A stretch of 5,989 nt of DNA from an uncultured Ignavibacteriota bacterium (GTDB taxonomy: Bacteria > Bacteroidota > Ignavibacteria > UBA10030 > UBA8401), in contig CAIVNT010000374.1 of assembly GCA_903907305.1 (NCBI GenBank), positions 1 to 5,989 on the forward strand. The letters run 5' to 3'. The position numbers were made by a program, and so were the translations under genes. Shown here piece by piece: positions 5,794 to 5,989 of this stretch; position 1 is the stretch's first letter, and every line of letters starts with the position of its first letter. The notes under the pieces are model-generated. The model was not told the DNA's origin, did no database searches, and saw nothing but the letters and a program-made list of their open reading frames with translations.

Positions 5794-5989
5794 TTATGGG
5801 GCGAAAGAATAGTGGATCGGCCGGCTGATTTCGAATGCTATGCCTGATGTATGGATATTTCCGTACGAAAAGAAAAGATATTTTGCCTGAAGAGCAAACG
5901 CAAAATATTGGTAGATCGCTGACACTTCGCCCCGTAGGACAGAGATCCTGGTAAAACTGTTGAACGTGTATTCGCCTTTCATTTGAACA
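5794..5989 (-). CDS. C-terminal end of an unidentified, possibly outer-membrane beta-barrel protein (5' end outside window)
   Basis: The frame is open from the right edge to TAA at 5794-5796, giving 64 residues. An internal ATG at 5980-5982 exists, but the frame continues upstream, so this is probably the tail of a longer gene. The visible part alternates polar and aromatic/hydrophobic residues in strand-like stretches (for example AIYQYFAFALQAKYLFFSYG, then GIAFEISRPIHYSF), with no CXXCH motif and no long hydrophobic helix. That fits the last strands of an outer-membrane beta-barrel, although the chain ends in Ala-Pro rather than the usual terminal aromatic. Only 2 bp separate its stop from the NHL gene start, so it belongs to the same operon. 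A porin-like partner of the cytochrome is plausible but rests on little sequence. Confidence 0.5.
   Translation of the reverse strand, partial: VQMKGEYTFNSFTRISVLRGEVSAIYQYFAFALQAKYLFFSYGNIHTSGIAFEISRPIHYSFAP

Overview
The window is a multiheme c-type cytochrome locus, very probably from a Gram-negative bacterium of the Bacteroidota/Chlorobi/Ignavibacteria group. All four exported proteins whose N-termini are visible have a Sec signal peptide whose best cleavage site lies directly before a glutamine (YA|Q, TSA|Q, FS|Q, LS|Q), a pattern typical of Bacteroidota-type bacteria. The mix of doubled-CXXCH cytochrome, NHL propeller and outer-membrane-like fragment fits an Ignavibacteria-type anaerobe or facultative anaerobe. 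The taxonomic call is inference from protein style, not from a marker gene.

Layout, left to right. Positions 1-386 (minus strand) hold the N-terminal 128 residues of a membrane sensor histidine kinase, cut by the window edge just after its H-box. Positions 509 to about 2176 (minus) encode a 20-heme cytochrome built from a tandem three-heme repeat. A 207-bp divergent intergenic region follows, with a good sigma70-type promoter for the 20-heme gene and an inverted repeat that could serve both directions. Positions 2384-2833 (plus) encode a small triheme cytochrome. Convergent to it, a minus-strand operon runs leftward from the right edge: the C-terminal end of an unidentified, possibly beta-barrel protein (5794-5989), then a secreted six-bladed NHL propeller (4799-5791), then a 640-residue doubled-CXXCH cytochrome (2880-4802). 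The two junctions are tight: a 2-bp gap, then a 4-bp ATGA overlap.

Together the three cytochromes carry 33 canonical CXXCH heme sites plus one CX4CH and one possible CX6CH, in under 5 kb. The simplest reading is an electron-transfer pathway across the periplasm and perhaps the outer membrane: the 20-heme and triheme proteins as carriers or wires, and the propeller, dodecaheme protein and putative barrel as a surface or outer-membrane module. The electron donor and acceptor cannot be told from this sequence. The kinase may regulate the locus, but only adjacency supports that.

No RNA genes, mobile elements, CRISPR arrays or clear intrinsic terminators were seen.
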